NCBI GenBank assembly: GCA_001632435.1
Contig: KV424049.1
Location: 25,914-89,913 of the forward strand
DNA: 64,000 bases
Direction: 5' to 3'
From: Calocera cornea HHB12733
Lineage: Eukaryota > Basidiomycota > Dacrymycetes > Dacrymycetales > Dacrymycetaceae
The position numbers and the translations under genes were made by a program. Each line of letters opens with the position of its first letter. Position 1 is the first letter of the stretch. Shown in pieces: positions 1 through 10,776 of this stretch. The notes beneath the pieces were generated by a model. That model did no database searches. It was given only the letters and a program-made list of their open reading frames with translations, and was not told the DNA's origin.

Positions 1-490
1 CCTCTCTGGATTCATCACGGATGAGAACAAGAAGACGCTGAACAGATTTGCGGATGAGCTCGGCAAGTCGATTGGCAGACATCAAGTTACATACCGCCCG
101 GCGATCGGCAAGGTCGATAGGGACATGGCACTACAGGAGCCAAAGGTTCGCGAGCCTCTAGTCTCGCCGCAGATGCGCAATCGTTCCATGTCCAGTGGTT
201 CTCTCACCTCGGGAACATCCACCTCCTCCCTTCCGACCCCTTCATCTGAGCTGAACACTCCTGGATTCCTGCCGCCGCAACTGCCGATATTCCCGGCATT
301 GCCGGAGAGAACACCGTTTGCTATTGATGAGGTCAAGGATGATGAGGACGACGAAGACGACGAGGATGATCTCGTTGTGACTGCCGGTGACGAGACTCTG
401 GACGAGGTAAGTGGGACATACCAACTACATATTCCAATGCTCATCGGGCTGGACCAGGTCGACGCTTTCTTGCAAGAGAACGCTGAATGA
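1..490 (+). CDS. 3' end of an unrecognised gene
   Basis: Only the C-terminal portion is present; the reading frame is open from the left edge. The visible part begins with a charged, probably helical stretch, continues with a Ser/Thr/Pro-rich low-complexity linker, and has an acidic run of Asp/Glu at about 340-375. A strong donor (GTAAGTGG at 408) and an acceptor ending in CAG at 460 define a 50-odd bp intron, after which a short exon adds ten residues and stops with TGA at 488-490. The intron-removed reading keeps phase, which supports a real gene. I recognise no domain; the catalytic or conserved part lies outside the window, so I give no function. Confidence 0.6.
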   Translation, partial: LSGFITDENKKTLNRFADELGKSIGRHQVTYRPAIGKVDRDMALQEPKVREPLVSPQMRNRSMSSGSLTSGTSTSSLPTPSSELNTPGFLPPQLPIFPALPERTPFAIDEVKDDEDDEDDEDDLVVTAGDETLDEVSGTYQLHIPMLIGLDQVDAFLQENAE

Positions 491-582
491 TTTGAGGGTA
501 GCAATAGGATGATAGTCTTTGCGAACGGCGCTGCGTGGATGTATGCCATTTGAGCCGAAGCATGCACACCGATGCATTGAGA

Positions 583-3500
583 TTAGTGTAAAATAGTAGC
601 ATCATGTACAACATCTATCACCCCCTGCTGTAACGGCGGCAACCAGTTAAGATCGCCGTTTCCTAGCAAATGCGGGACCTCCCGTTGAAGACTATCCAGT
701 ACATGCTGGCACAGCTGGTGATAACGTCTTCTGTTCTCTGGCACCTCGGCCGACATGTAGATCTGATAAAGACATTAGATGAGCAGCAGCAGATAGCGGC
801 AAAGTTCTGACCCAATAATAGTCTTTCAAGGCCGGTACTATTTCCCTGATAACAGCAGCTGTTATCCTCTTCTGGTTGTTCTGTGCCGGCTCAGTCGGAC
901 TTGCAGCGAGGACCTGCTTGGCGTGGACCAGAATTGCTAGGGCATAGAATGAACACCGTGCCTGGTACAATTGCAACCCACACTCACCATCGATGAAATC
1001 AAGCCTGCACGCTTCCAGTCCAGAAATATCCATCTTCTCCATTTTCCGAGGGGTATCTCCAGAGAAAAGGGGCTTAAGAAGACCGTGTTTTGCGCCGTCG
1101 CAATGTAGCAGAGCTTTGGTGTACCCGTCCTCCAATGTCAGCTTCGGCCGTATGATCGTCTGGCACCACATGCTCAGGAGTTCTTCTTGACATCGCTATT
1201 CGTTATGATTATCAGTGGAGTTCTCGACAATTAGCATGCAAGATACCTTGTAAGCGTCAGGCTCAAGCGATATTGCTTTGTACATCAGACGTAAGCCAAC
1301 TCGTCGGCGGTCGGCCTTGTTCATGAGGCGGGTATAAGACTCTGCACCATATACGCCGACATACGATGTCCAGTCCTGACAACTTGTAAGTAAGGCTTCA
1401 TTCCAATCTGCGTGCACCGCTCACTCTGATATGGTTAGACACCAGGACCTGACCACAGCCAGCCCAGCAGTCCACTGCGGCATCGACCATGGGCCATTGA
1501 TCAAGGGGAAGCAGTGCTCCATTGGCAAACATATTGCTTATGAGCTGAAAGATTGCGGGTGACAGCTCTTTGTCGATGATCTATGCCGTTTTAGTACGAT
1601 CCTGACGTTACAGAGTTCTAACTCACTTGAGCAATGTTCTTCTCGGCTGGCGCAGGTACAGCCGGATGATCTCCGCTACTCTCTGCTGCCTCCAGCATTA
1701 AGAGGAAATCGGGGTCATCGAAGTCATAGTCAGCATCTCCGTAGTCCTGACTCTCCTCGTCTTTGCGTGAGACACGAAGTCCGCCAGGGCCGCCAGACAT
1801 TGCGCCAGAGCGCTGATCGAGAAAAGCTTGAATGTACCGTAAAGCTTCCGAGGACACCGCAGATTTAACATAAGATGCGGAGCGCAAGATTTTGTACAGC
1901 CATGCTGATGAAGAATGAGCACGGGTGGTAGGGCCACAAACACGGACTTACAATTGCTTAGGAAAATCGGATCCGGGTAGATCGACACATCTTGCTTCAA
2001 CGCGTCCAATGAGGAGATCTTGATGACCCTGGTTATCGATCTTAGCAGGACACAGATCATCATTTCAGCTTCGTCCCGGGCAGCCTGCGCGTCCTTCAGG
2101 AGCGGCACAGCCGATTCTTGTGGTGGCACGACGGGAAACTCGGCGAGCATCAGCTCCATCATATCGGTCGTCCACTGAGCTGCAGGCTGCAAGTTCAGGC
2201 CGAGATGTCGCAACAGTATGCCCAAGTACATGACGGCTCGGAGGCAGACTTGACGAGAGTTGCTGTCGGCTCTGGCAAAATCAAGAATTCGCCGTGCTGA
2301 TTCAATGCGCCGAGGTGCAGACGAAGGTTCCAAATATATCGCGAGAAGAATAGCGCTGTACCGGTTATATAGTTGGGACAACTCAAAGCGAGTGGGGGGC
2401 CTTTCCTTTGTGAACGTAACGACGCCAACCGGTATGAAAGCGCCAAGTAATTTGACGGCTTTCTTTTCGCTATCATGGGCCCTCAGAGCATCTGTAGCAC
2501 CAGCCAGCAGCTTGAGAAACAAGCCATATGCAGTATCGGATCCTTCCAGATCGCTGAGCAACTGAATGTCGAGCGATGTGAGAAATGTTGCGAAATCGGC
2601 CTTCCGCTCCTCTCGAGAGTCAAGGTTGGAAAATTTTCGACTCTTGAACAGATCATTGAAGAGCTTCAACACACCTTCCGCCAATGAAAGATCCCAGTGC
2701 CATCGACTCGCCATCAAGCAACATCGTCGGAGGATGATTCGAATATGTTTATCGCGGTTGGTTGCCGCCACATTGCTGAGTAGCTGATGGAAAGAAGTGT
2801 GGGCCACGATTTGAACATGGGAAATCGCTTTCAGGACGATAGGCCAACAGGTCACCAGCTGCGAGTCGCTTAGGGTGACACCAGAAGACGTGAACTGAGA
2901 TAATGAGCACGCCGCCATCAGCGTGTACCATATCTGCTCGCATGCATGCACACTGCTTCCGTCTGCATATGCATATGCGATCGCGTTCTCCAACTGCAGG
3001 CTGAAAGAGGGAAATGCGGCAGAGCAGGACGACAACGATTTTGACAGGTGTATGACAGATATCCACAGCTCGACGATCGGGTCGTTGATGCTTTCACTGT
3101 CGGCTGCTTGTAGTCGTTTGACGTTCCTCATAGCTTGATGCATGCCGACATGCAGAAGGTTTAGGATCAGATCGTTCATGATCCTCTGAACATCGTCCAA
3201 AATTTTCCTTATTTGGGGTGTTTCCCGAGCACCCAGCTCTCGCAGAGCTAGGTACATGCGCGTGGAAACTTCGATTACAAACCATTGCAGATGCAACAAT
3301 GGGAGTGGTGGTGCACCGTCTGTCGAGATGGAAGGGAATCGCCGTAGAAGATGCTGAAGCTGCTTGCTGACTTCATCACATGCCTGCTCCGCGTTCTCGG
3401 TTGTTTGGCGTGGAACAAGCCTGGTGACCGCCAACGCCACATAACGCATGAGGTCTCTGGCGTCTGCATCTCCATCCACGGACGGTAGCCTGAGAGCCCA

Positions 3501-6027
3501 GTCGTGCAATGCATCACAGATAGGCGGCAATTTCGTTTCAAAGTCAGGGTAGTCGGGCTCTGCATCCAGCACGAGACCAAGACCGCTGAATGGTCTAGGG
3601 TGTACGTCGGAAGCAGTGACGGAAGTGACGAGAGCGAGTAGTTCAAATAGCCGGCCTTTGCCAATGTACGAGAGGGGCGATACCTTGATACCGGGAGGCA
3701 AGACTTGTATGCCAAAGTCCACGCTGAACGAAGCGTACAAGTCCCAGTCAGAGGCTTGCGGGACTGGGGGTCGGTCAGGTACCGTCTCCATGCTGACCTG
3801 CGGGAGAGGACCAGGCAGAATGACATGGTTTGACGAACGAGCGCGCTGGAAACGCCGGGCCGATTGCTCCGCAGTAGTCGAATCCACCGAGGATCGAACA
3901 CTACTTTTCGCCGCACCGGGATCCGCAGGACGAGGTCGAGATACTGGGGTTGGCTTTCGGAAGATTAAATCGTCGTCTTCCAATGAGCCACCAAAATGTT
4001 GACGCCGGCGTCTTCTCGGAGCTTCTCCAACATGGATGTCACTCCGCTTGCGAGTATCATGGCCACCAGGGATATCTTCGTCATCGTGTCTTGTGCGACC
4101 CACGACAGGGAATCGGATCCTGGTCTGGTGTCCCTCTGCTGTACGACCGGAATGACCTTTCTTTGGACGTCGATCCGGCTTATGCCCTTTCCGCACGTAC
4201 GTTGGACGGCTGAGCATTCGGTCAATCAGATCGCGCTCCATGCGGGGACCCGGAGAGCGTCGGGTGGCAGACACAAATTCCACATCACTGTCGCTACTCC
4301 TCGACGATTCATCGTCATCAGAGATTTCAACCACGGTGAACGCAGTTGGCTTGTTGACTCGTGGTGAGCGTGTGGAGATCCTGGGCGGTTTGACATCATC
4401 TTCGTCGTAGCGAACCCAAGTATCAAGATCATCCTCATATCTCGGAGGGAGTGGTTCCGGCGTCGGTGTCCTATCCGTTGAAGGCGCTCGAGCCGGGCGC
4501 CTTTGAGTTTTAGGCGACGTCCGACCTTCCAGATTTCGCTTGACCATGAACCAGGGCTGCATGCGGCTCAGTACTTTCATTTTCTCGTAGTCCTTGTCAC
4601 GAAGATAGATCGATTGGGACGAGTCGTTGTCGCTGTCATTGGAGCCGGAGCGAGAGGCTGAAGCCGACGCGTTTTCGTGATTGTTGTGATGCCCCGCAGT
4701 TGGCCAGCCTCCGTTATCCGGAGCTGGGGAGGCATTGGGCGACGAAGGCAGTGAAAATGAGTCGTGATTGCGAGATGGTGAAGCGTCGTTGCCAACTTCC
4801 AGAGCGGGCGAATGAGACGGTCGCAAAGTAGAAGATGACTGGCACAGCTATTAGTGTGATGAAGACGATAGAACGATAAGTGCTTACACGTCTCCGGGTA
4901 TGGGGCGATGATGGCTTGGGGCGATGGGTATTCATGGGTAAAGGGAATGGTGCAGGTCGTGGGCGCCGTGAGGCTTCAGGTCTTGAATGCTTCTTCTTGG
5001 TGACGCCCGGCAAGTTCAAAGAGGGATCATCGTTATCAGAGATGACACCACCATAGCGAGCGAATATCTCTTCTTCGTCCACAAGGGCAACGGCAGGTGG
5101 GGCATCCTCCGTTGTGCGCTTCGTCCTCTTTGGCGGTGGTTCATTCTCGTTGGCATGAGTTCGAGGCGGACGTGGAACGGGACTGGGCGGCGGCATGAAT
5201 GTGTCGTCCTCGCTCTCTTCAGCCTCCACGCTCTTCCCAGCCTCCTGCGTCTCCTCATACTGACTCTCTTCCCTTCCCCTTGCGACTAACTTGTCCCTCA
5301 CGATTGCTTCCCTCGCGTTGCGCAGTGTACGCTCGTACTCCGCCCGATCCATCGTGAATGGTGCGAGCTGCTTCTTCGTTCTCGGTCGGAGCTCGCGGAC
5401 ACGACCGGGTGGCTGAGGATCGGGTGGAATGTCGATAACTTGTTGAGGCCCATCAACGAGGATCGGGGGGTCGAGGCGGTGGAAAATCGATGCTTGTGAT
5501 GACTGAGCGGATGGGGGAGCGGTGAGAGGGGAGGACGAAGGTGAACGAGAGCGGCGTGATGATCGAACAGGATGCTTGGGCGAGATCAGAGCAGAGCTTG
5601 CAGATAATGGTACATCTGAGGGAGTCGGGAGGATCGAGGACGTCCTGTCACCGACTGGAGTTCTCGATAGATCAGGGAAACCAAATCGTGGTAACGGCGG
5701 CGAAGAAGGCGATCGTGGACCAACATCCAGCGGTGCTATAGGGGCAGGCTGGGATACAGAGATGATGTTGTCTGTAACGGCAGATGTGGATGGCCCTGAG
5801 GTCGCTGGGGATGACCGCCAGTACTCGTCGTCCTCGGCTGCGAGCTCCTCCATCTCGCCGACATCTGAAGACTCGACGACCAGCAGCGCATCCTCGCTGA
5901 GACGTCTTCGCTTGGTCGGCCGTTCGGATGGGCCGGAAGTGGCATTGGCAGTTGCACTGGTAAGGCTTCTACGCCGATGTCGATGACGAGGGCCGAGGAG
6001 TATTGGGTCATCGCTGTCCGACGACAT
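583..6027 (-). CDS. MMS22: MMS22/Mus7-family replication-fork repair protein
   Basis: In yeasts Mms22/Mus7 is the substrate-side subunit of a cullin ubiquitin ligase (Rtt101-Mms1 in budding yeast) that lets stalled or broken forks recover by homologous recombination in the nucleus. The protein starts at ATG 6027 with an acidic Ser/Asp-rich start. Exon 1 ends at 4888, a 49 bp intron follows, and exon 2 runs from 4838 to 1952; further exons continue to TAA at 583-585. The long N-terminal third is disordered and basic/acidic, then comes a short conserved Asp-Lys-Asp-Tyr segment ending in a Trp-Phe motif before an alpha-helical body typical of the family. Exon 3 (from 1904) holds an acidic DYDFDDPDF-like patch. 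Total is around 1,700 residues, usual for filamentous fungal members. It is divergent from LIG4. The family call is from overall pattern and is fairly secure; the last exons were read with less certainty. Confidence 0.72.
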
Positions 6028-6393
6028 AGTCGTGCTCCAGCCGACGGTGGACGCGCCGGTTGCGCGCTGGATACTGTCAGGGACGCGTTGTCGGGCGCGT
6101 CACGCTTGAGACCGATTTCGTGTGAGACGATCACATGCCTCCATTACGGCGACGAGCATTCTTTAACATCCATTTGCCATATGACTTTCGTCTGAAAGTC
6201 TGTCTTTGTGAATAGCATCGATTAAGCATTGGGGCTGAAGGAGAGACCATGACTGTGTTGCTCTAGTGAGAGATCGAGAAATCAGCTTGTGACTGTTCGC
6301 GTCGCGCGACCCAAATTGGCGAGGTAACCTCCGAACGCAAAGCGACGTCAGACAGTCACGACACCTCTGTCTGTTCTGACCTTCACCATACCC
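6028..6393. promoter_or_regulatory. Shared divergent promoter of MMS22 and LIG4
   Basis: Only 366 bp separate the two start codons, so both genes must draw on this segment. It contains no plausible coding exon. An ACGCGT hexamer (the MCB core bound by MBF in yeasts) lies at 6083-6088, 56 bp upstream of the MMS22 ATG, with GC-rich CGCG-containing sequence around it and a second CGCG cluster near 6300. A CCAAAT/ATTGG-type motif lies at about 6310-6320. Binding is inferred from motif only. Confidence 0.5.
6083..6088. promoter_or_regulatory. ACGCGT (MCB-type) hexamer
   Basis: Perfect palindromic MCB core 56 bp upstream of the MMS22 ATG. In yeasts this is bound by MBF at G1/S, when many replication-repair genes peak. 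It occurs by chance in GC-rich DNA, so binding is only a suggestion. Confidence 0.3.
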
Positions 6394-9300
6394 ATGTCCG
6401 TCCCACCATCACCTCCAGCGTCCCCGAAGGCCTCCGTATACCCGGAGAACAACCAGCCTGTCCAGTTCGAGCGACCTCCTCATGTCTTCAATCGAGGACC
6501 GTCGCCTCCATTCACCCTTCTCACTGCCTTGTTCAAGGACTTACTGAAGGCGAAGCCACCAAAGCGCCGAGAAGCGCTAGCAAGATGGTTCCATGTATGT
6601 TGAATCGCACCGGGGATCTCCGCGATGGCAAACTGATTAGCGTTAGAAATGGCGCACAGATGTCGGGAACGATCTCTACCCCGCTATGAGACTTCTGGTC
6701 CCTCAGGTGTGCACGGCTTCCTATGCGTCCAGGGCATTGTATTGACAATATGTTCAGTGTGACAAAGATCGCGCAGTATATGGATTGAAGGAGCAGGCTC
6801 TGGCGAAGATCTATGTTGCCGTGCTGGAGCTCGACCCCAAGTCGAAGACGGCAGAGCGACTCAGGAACTGGAAGAAGCCGCCCAAAGAGCTCGGGCAGGA
6901 TGTACGTTTCTGTTGCTACGGAACGTGCAGGCTTTCTTAACTGGCACAGAATACAGCAACCGGATCAGCAACCGGTGACTTCCCGTGGGTCCTGTATGAT
7001 TGCATTAAGACACGTGTGACGGCTGAGACGACATTGACGATCGACGATGTGAACACACTACTGGACTCGCTGTCTGCCAATACGAGAGTGTACGTCGCTT
7101 CTGCTGGTGCGATACAACATTTGATCTGACGAATCTCAGTCAAGCTCAGGCGGCGGTAATGAGCCAGATTGCCGAGCGATGCAGCGCCGAGGACCAGATT
7201 TGGATTGTCAGGATCATCCTGAAAGGTACGACAGCGGCTTCTATCCGTGCCCTTTCGCTGACTGTGCTTGCAGATTTGAAGATCTCGACGAAGGAGAATA
7301 CGGTGTTCTCTGTTTTCCATCCATCTGCTTTCGAGATCTACAACTCGACTTCTGACCTCAAGCAAGTCTGCTGGAAGCTTTATGACCTGCATTGCACGGC
7401 TAATGATGAAGTACGACATATTGAATGTCCACGAAGTACAGGTCTGATCGATGCTGTAGGATACCGAAATTCAACTCTTCCAGCCATTCCAGCCCATGTT
7501 ATGTAAACGGCCGAGGCGAGAACTGCAAGATGTCGTGAAATTGATGGGAAGGAAAGAGTTCATCATTGAGGAGAAGCTTGATGGAGAGCGCATACAGTTG
7601 CACAAGCGAGGCAAGGAGTATTATTACTGCTCTCGGTGGGTGTCAAGTATGTTCTATGTAGACCTTCACCTGACTTCTTATACTAGGAAAGGGAAGGACT
7701 ATACGTACTTGTATGGCCAACATGTCGGCACAGGCTCTTTGACGCCGTTCATCGACGCGGCCTTCTCTGCGGGTGTGGACAAGTGCGCTGACGTATACGT
7801 GCTGTGCCATAAAATCTAACCTGGTCGTAGCGTTATTCTTGATGGGGAAATGCTGGTATGGGATCCATTCACAGAGCATTACCTGCCTTTTGGCTGGCTC
7901 AAGCCCGCCGCGCTTGACAAATCCAATGATCCCACGAAGATGCATCCCTGCTGTAGGCCGTTACCACTCTAATCTGCTATCGTGACTGAGCATATGCTCA
8001 GTCAAGGTCTTCGACATTCTTATGCTAAACGACCGACGTATCTACCGTTGGCCGCTGCACAAACGGAAAGAGGCTCTGCGGAAGGTGTTCACTCCTGTCA
8101 CGAACGTCTTTGAATATGCGTACGAAACACGCGGTCGCACTGCGAAGGAAGTCAAAGCAGCGCTTGAACGTATCATGGATGACCGGTGAGGCACGTACTA
8201 ACATTGTTTTCAAGACAACTGATTCCGTATGTCAGAGGCGAGGGACTGGTTGTCAAGAATCCTGACAAGCCGTATGTGCTTGCAGGCCGTGAAGACGCAT
8301 GGTTGAAGGTGAAACCAGAATATGTGGTATGCTGTATCTCATATATTGCAGCTCTTTCTCAATGGCGCTTCTAGGATGAAATGGCCGAAACGGTCGATGT
8401 TTTGGTTGTGGGTACGAGCGTATGACTCATCGGTGATGCATGACTCACCTCGATAAAGGTGCAAATTATGGCACTGGAAAGCGAGGTGGTGGTGTTTCGA
8501 CATTGATTTGCGCTGTTCGAGACGACACCATGTCGGGTAATGATCCTCAGTAAGCATTGCCACCACACCAGGAGCCAAAACTCCAACCTCTGTTGCAGCT
8601 TCTTGAGCTTCGTCCGTATCGGAACAGGCCTCAGCATGTCCGACTTCGAGGAAATTCGACAAAAGAATTGGCGAGATTATACGCCGGGCGAAGAATTGGA
8701 TTTCGTGAAACTTTCAGATCGGGGCAATGAGGACAAGCCTGATGTGTACATTCGTCCGGAAGAGTAAGCGGTGCAGATTACTTCTGCATAATCATCCTCA
8801 TCAACATAACAGCTCTTTTATTATCACCGTCAAAGCAGCGGAAATTGTCGTCTCAGGTAGGAACATCGCTCAAGACAAGTAAACGAAGCACTCACGGTCT
8901 CTCAGAGAAATACGCCATGGACTGGACCATGAGGTTTCCCCGTTGTCGCACCATTCGAAGGGATGCGACGTGGCAGGAGGCCATGACCGCGAGAGGTGCG
9001 TCCACCGTATCAAGCCGTGACTAGACATTGAACGCTTTGCCAGAAATCAATGACATGAGAACCGGAGGCAGGAAGAGAGAGCTGTCTCCGGAGGTGTCGT
9101 GAGTTATCCGTCTTCTGCAAGGCGCCATCATGTCTGATCTGGACACTTGTAGACGCAACAAGCGACGCAAAGGAAACCAGGTAAGCAAAATTTCGCCCGA
9201 CCACAGCGGTGTCCTCATGCTGGTCAGCAACTGGCTCTGCCCGCGTCCTCTATGGGGACAAACGTGAAGAAGCTGGAGATCAAGAATGATCTGTTTTACG

Positions 9301-10676
9301 GATTGCGATTTGGTAACATAACTGCTCATGATCCAACCTCCATCTTAACAACGTTGTAGTAATACTGGAAGGGACCGAGAAGCACGATAAGAGCACATTG
9401 GAGAAGCTTGTGCATGAAGGTGGTGGCAAGTTCCAGCAGTTGCTTAAGGGCGAGGACTTGATCGTTATTTCAAGTCGTCTTGGTTGTGAGCATACCCTTT
9501 TGGCCAGTTTCACCTCAAGTATTGAGTGATATTGTAGTCCCAAAGGCGAATGCAGCGGTCAAGAAAGGTTTCGACATCCTCACGCCAAAGTATATCATTG
9601 ACTGTGTCAATCGACAAACGCTCTTGCTAAAGGAGAAGTGAGTTTTCAGACTGACCTGCCGGTCTCCTGCTAATGGTTCATATAGCTATTTGACCGGAGA
9701 ACAAGGCGACGTCGACGCGGACTTGGGTCTGGGTGAAGAGGAAGTAGAGGTGAAAGATGATCAAGGCGAGGGAGACGAGTTCGAAGAGCCGTCGCATGTC
9801 AAGAATGATGAAGATGAAGATTCCGAAACCGAGGCGGACTCTGACTATCAAGAGCCAGAGGATGCGGATGTCGATGACCCAGACGACGACAATGACTATC
9901 CGGGTCGACCTCCGTTGGATGAGACCATTGTTGGTGGATTAGTACGTGTCTCGAAGAGCGAATATATGGGAGCTGCCTGACCCCGGACCACAGCGCACGA
10001 TGCAAGTCGATAATATCAAACCCACACAAACTGGGGATGCAGAATCTGAGACAGACGAAGAGCCAGACGACGAACTGACACCGAAAGAGGCAAAGGCAAC
10101 AGAGGTACGCGGCAGACGCTCAAACGATCACGTACAGCTAACAATCATGAGCAGGACGTACCAATGGCTGAGGAGCCGGTGGAGTATGATGCAGACAAGA
10201 TTTTCAGCCATCTGTACGTTATTTATTCACGCAGCATTCTGCAGGCTCACGCGCGCACTTAGCGTCTTCTATCTTGATACGCCAGCAAATGCAGAGAAAA
10301 ACGATTTCACTGCTCCTGCTGAAGTGAAGAGCAGCATCCTCGCAAAGTAAGAACCTGGCGGTGCTTCACAGGCTCTGATAGACTCACGCCTAGGGCAGGT
10401 TCGAGTCTCTACGACCACTGATTGCGGAGTATGGCGGCAAGATCACAGACGATGTTCATGACAAGAGCATCACGCACATCATCGTCGACAAGCGTGACAA
10501 GACGCGGACAACAGAGCTGCGCAATGCCACCAAGACTGGTAACAAGTACCGGCAGCAGGTTACAGCCGACTTTATCACTGACAGCATAGATGACGGCGCG
10601 TTGGTGTCCGAGTCTGGTACGTCACGTCTTACCTTCACTAATTGAAGCTCACACGCGTGCAGTGTATCGTCCATGA
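6394..10676 (+). CDS. LIG4: DNA ligase IV (non-homologous end joining)
   Basis: ATP-dependent ligase that seals double-strand breaks in the nucleus, working with XRCC4/Lif1. About fifteen exons are separated by short introns. The N-terminal DNA-binding domain begins in exon 1 (FKDLL..PPKRREALARWF). Motif I with the adenylated lysine, EKLDGERIQLHKRG, is at about 7575-7615; motif III, ILDGEMLVWDP, at about 7832-7865; motif IV, EGLVVKNPDKPY, at about 8240-8275; motif V, WLKVKPEY, at about 8302-8325. A LIG4-type NYGTGKRGGGVS segment follows near 8465-8500. Two BRCT regions are recognisable after 9,260 and after 10,395, with a very acidic linker (9700-9940) between them where XRCC4 would bind. The final exon, after the acceptor at 10662, gives only a few residues before TGA at 10674-10676. 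The start ATG is the first in a frame that remains consistent with the family. Confidence 0.9.
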
Positions 10677-10776
10677 TGCCCCTCAACCTCTGTATTACTG
10701 CTAATGGGTCTAGTGCTACATGCGCTCTCTACAATGTTGTAATGATATCCTCATGCGTGATAAATCGATTGGCTGT

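Noticed and set aside
82..567. 161-codon Ser-rich minus-strand frame over the first gene
   Set aside because: Antisense of an Asp/Glu and Ser-rich coding region; the plus-strand exon with a clean intron explains the sequence.
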